Origin: Candidatus Gallimonas intestinigallinarum
Lineage (GTDB): Bacteria > Bacillota_A > Clostridia > Christensenellales > Borkfalkiaceae
Direction of reading: 5' to 3'
Assembly: GCA_019116405.1 (NCBI GenBank)
Contig: DXBS01000036.1
Span: 1 to 7,307 of the forward strand
Length of the DNA: 7,307 bases
The notes beneath the pieces are model-generated. The model was not told where the DNA came from, did no database searches, and was given only the letters and a program-made list of their open reading frames with translations. Each line of letters opens with the position of its first letter. Positions within the stretch are counted from its first letter, which is position 1. Shown here one piece after another: positions 5,285 to 7,307 of this stretch. The position numbers and the translations under genes are program-made.

Positions 5285-6001
5285 ATGCACGAGGGACACA
5301 GACAGCGCATGTTACAGCGGCTCGAGGACGCAGAGCATTTACAGGATCACGAACTTCTGGAGATCCTGCTGTTCAACGCCATCCCCCGTAAAAATACCAA
5401 CCCGCTCGCCCATGAACTGCTCGCGGAGTTTGTCTCGCTGGACGGGCTTATGCGCGCGAGCTATGAAGAACTTCTGAACGTGCAGGGCATCGGGAAGGAG
5501 ACGGCGGCGTATCTGCGCTGCATCGCCATTTTGTGCGAGCGGTTAAAAAAGCGCGAGGATCCTCTGCCGCGGCTCTTCAATGTGCGCGACTTTTCGGGGT
5601 TCTTATTTGAGCGCCTTGCGCCGCTCAAGGAGGAAGTCATCGAGCTGTTCGCGCTGGATGCGCAGCAGCACATTATTGCCGAAAAACGCTTTACCGTGTG
5701 CGCAACGGACAGAGCGGCGCTCGAGCCGGAGGCGGTCAACCAGTTCCTTGCCGTGCGCAAGCCTGCGGGGCTTGTGGTGGCGCACAACCATCCCGCCGCG
5801 CCCGCGCACCCGTCTGCGGCGGACGATAAATTTACCGCGCAGATGCAGGTCGTCTGTTCCATGAATAACGTCCGTTTTTACGATCATATCATCGTCGGCA
5901 CGGACGGCACATACAGCTATTTCCTGGTCGGACGTATGGAGGAGATCCGCCGCGCGTTCGATCTCAATGCGATCGTGGGAGGGAAGATTCTCCGTGACTA
6001 A
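5285..6001 (+). CDS. radC: RadC/UPF0758 family protein (JAB/MPN+ metalloprotein)
   Basis: This is a RadC-family protein of 238 residues, full family length. The N-terminus MHEGHRQRML and the following DHELLEILLFNAIPRKNTNPLA block are typical of clostridial RadC. A helix-hairpin-helix DNA-binding motif lies at residues 62-80 (LLNVQGIGKETAAYL). The JAMM zinc signature H-x-H-x7-S-x-x-D is complete: His167, His169, Ser177 and Asp180 in VVAHNHPAAPAHPSAAD, with a glutamate around residues 117-120 as the likely catalytic partner. The name is historical: a role in recombinational repair was not confirmed, and the true activity is unsettled. The start at 5285 has AAGGTGG at a suitable distance. The stop TAA at 5999-6001 overlaps the GTG start of the sensor kinase by eight bases, so the two are one operon and probably translationally coupled. 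Confidence 0.95.
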   Translation: MHEGHRQRMLQRLEDAEHLQDHELLEILLFNAIPRKNTNPLAHELLAEFVSLDGLMRASYEELLNVQGIGKETAAYLRCIAILCERLKKREDPLPRLFNVRDFSGFLFERLAPLKEEVIELFALDAQQHIIAEKRFTVCATDRAALEPEAVNQFLAVRKPAGLVVAHNHPAAPAHPSAADDKFTAQMQVVCSMNNVRFYDHIIVGTDGTYSYFLVGRMEEIRRAFDLNAIVGGKILRD

Positions 6002-7250
6002 TCGTCTGCATCAGATCCTTGCCTTTTTGTTCAAATGGGGCTCCTTCATCATCTTCGGGCTGCTCGTATTCGTAGAGTTTCTTCTCCTCGTCAATAACTG
6101 GAATGCCGTCTTTTTCGGGCATGTGCGCGCGTTCTGGGTGCTGCTGCCCGTGACCGCGTTCTTTACGATAGAGAACGCCGTCAAGCTGTGGGGACTGAAA
6201 AAGTTCACGCAGCGCATTCCCTGCTATGTGCTGGATATCCTCTGTCTCATTGTCCTGACCATCTTCTCGGACGGGATGCTCATTTCGACGCTGTATATCA
6301 TCATCCTGTCCGAATTCTACCTCGGGCAGACTAGCCTCATGGGCAGCGTGGCGATGGGGGTAGCGAGCATCGTGCTCTTTCTGATTGCCTTTGCCGTTTC
6401 GGGTGCGCTCAAGGAGCAGAACGTCAACATCGCCATGCTCATCTCCAACGGCTTTAACGATATCCTCTTAATGGCGCTGCACTTTCTGGGCTTTAACTTT
6501 GTCCTGCACATCTACAGCACGAACAACGAGATGAGCGCGGCGCTCGAGGAGATCGAGGAGAGTAACCGCCGCCTGCAGGCGGCAAATGCAGAACTCAATG
6601 AGAACAGGCAGAAACTCCAGGAGGCATACAAGAACCTGCAGGAGGTGACGGTGCTGGAGGAGCGCCAGCGCATCGCGAAGGACATCCATGACACGGCGGG
6701 GCACTCCATTACGACCATTATCATGCAGACGGAGGCGGCAAAGCTGGTCATCGACAGCGACCCCGAGGACGCCAAGCGCAAGATCGCGGCGGCAAACCTG
6801 CAGGCGCGCAGCGCCCTGGAGGAACTTCGGGAGAGCGTGCATCTGCTCTCCGGCGCGTCCGAGCAGCTCACCCTGCGCGAGGCGCTCATGAATATCATCC
6901 ACGAATCGACGGACGGCACGGGGATCGTCATCCGCGCCGACATTGACGATATCACGCTGTGCAGCGCGAAGCACCGGTTTCTGTGTAATACCTTAAAGGA
7001 GGGCATCTCCAACGGGTTGCGGCACGGAAATGCGACGGCGTTCTACTTTGAACTCAAGAAAAAGGGAGACAGGATCGCCTTCCTTCTGTCCGACAACGGC
7101 AGCGGCGTGGACGGCGCCAAGCTCAAAAAGGGGTTCGGACTCAGGGGCATGACGGCGCGCGTCGAGGCGCTGGGCGGCGAGGTCTCGTTTGAGAGCGAGC
7201 CGGACGAGGGGTTTGAGATCCACATTTCCCTTCCTGCGGACAATTTGTAA
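5994..7250 (+). CDS. Membrane sensor histidine kinase, HisKA_3 (NarL/DesK-type)
   Basis: This is the sensor of a two-component system: it would autophosphorylate on histidine and pass phosphate to the response regulator encoded next. The GTG at 5994 is preferred over an upstream ATG at 5967, because GGGAGGG (5978-5984) precedes it and it overlaps the radC stop (GTGACTAA). This gives 418 residues. About six hydrophobic segments cover residues 9-170 with only short outside loops, so no large extracellular domain is present. A coiled coil rich in Glu/Gln/Leu/Asn (about 179-221) joins them to the kinase core. The H-box ERQRIAKDIHDTAGHSITT places the phosphorylated His at about residue 232 (HDxxGH type). 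An N-box-like segment is KEGISNGLRHG (Asn340), the G1 box is SDNGSG and the G2 box is GFGLRGMTARVEALGG. All motifs are intact. The signal is unknown; the membrane domain resembles those of cell-envelope-sensing kinases, but this is only an inference. Confidence 0.93.
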   Translation: MTNRLHQILAFLFKWGSFIIFGLLVFVEFLLLVNNWNAVFFGHVRAFWVLLPVTAFFTIENAVKLWGLKKFTQRIPCYVLDILCLIVLTIFSDGMLISTLYIIILSEFYLGQTSLMGSVAMGVASIVLFLIAFAVSGALKEQNVNIAMLISNGFNDILLMALHFLGFNFVLHIYSTNNEMSAALEEIEESNRRLQAANAELNENRQKLQEAYKNLQEVTVLEERQRIAKDIHDTAGHSITTIIMQTEAAKLVIDSDPEDAKRKIAAANLQARSALEELRESVHLLSGASEQLTLREALMNIIHESTDGTGIVIRADIDDITLCSAKHRFLCNTLKEGISNGLRHGNATAFYFELKKKGDRIAFLLSDNGSGVDGAKLKKGFGLRGMTARVEALGGEVSFESEPDEGFEIHISLPADNL

Positions 7251-7270
7251 TCTTTTATCGGGAGAAGACG

Positions 7271-7307
7271 ATGGAACATAAAATACGGGTTTTGCTTGCG
7301 GACGATC
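7271..7307 (+). CDS. Response regulator, first 12 codons only
   Basis: ATG at 7271 follows GGGAGAAG (7260-7267) and begins MEHKIRVLLADD before the window ends. The 'I-R-V-L-L-A-D-D' start, with the acidic pair that binds magnesium, is the N-terminus of a receiver domain. Twenty bases separate it from the kinase stop, so it is the cognate regulator in the same operon. By analogy with HisKA_3 kinases a NarL/LuxR-type DNA-binding C-terminus is expected, but it lies outside the window. Confidence 0.88.
   Translation, partial: MEHKIRVLLADD

Noticed and set aside
5967..5993. ATG at 5967 as the start of the sensor kinase
   Set aside because: It would overlap radC by 35 bases and adds an uncharacteristic MRSWEGRFS; the GTG at 5994 has a good upstream GGGAGGG and a typical stop-start overlap.

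Overview
The window looks like chromosomal DNA from a moderately GC-rich member of the Bacillota, probably an uncultured gut clostridium. The reasons are the strong AGGAGG-type ribosome binding sites, sigma-A-like promoters, a Ku plus stand-alone ATP-dependent ligase pair, a PepV-type dipeptidase, a RadC protein beginning MHEGHR, and a CCA-encoding tRNA-Glu. The genus cannot be fixed by eye.

The left 3.1 kb is decayed. Bases 1-1562 are a carbohydrate ABC transporter solute-binding protein, cut off by the window edge and broken by a frameshift near 381-390 and an in-frame TGA at 528-530. Next comes the cognate inner-membrane permease (from 1567), which keeps its EAA loop but loses its last membrane segments. 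Near 2355 it runs directly into the C-terminal tail of a Ku protein. The Ku tail overlaps (ATGA) the start of an ATP-dependent DNA ligase. Ku and the ligase would form a two-gene bacterial non-homologous end-joining operon. The ligase is broken by a frameshift and a stop. More strikingly, its C-terminal half is cut into pieces that are reordered and partly inverted: N-terminal part (+), OB-fold piece (+), motif IV piece (-), C-terminal piece (-), all within about 700 bases.

Bases 3180-3800 are intergenic. They hold a perfect 18-bp hairpin, several small hairpins with three-base loops, a textbook promoter, tRNA-Glu(CTC), and a strong terminator whose outer arms include an inverted copy of the tRNA 3' end. 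A 21-base tandem repeat, a further hairpin and the terminator of the next gene follow.

The right half is intact. A PepV-like M20 dipeptidase lies on the minus strand (3819-5090) with a near-perfect promoter. Divergent from it is an operon of radC (5285-6001), a membrane sensor histidine kinase (5994-7250, GTG start overlapping the radC stop) and the first codons of a response regulator (7271 to the window end). The kinase and regulator form a two-component pair of the HisKA_3/NarL type, translationally coupled to radC.

No undescribed multi-gene system is convincingly present. The observation most worth checking is the scrambled Ku-ligase region, which is either a real complex rearrangement or an assembly chimera.
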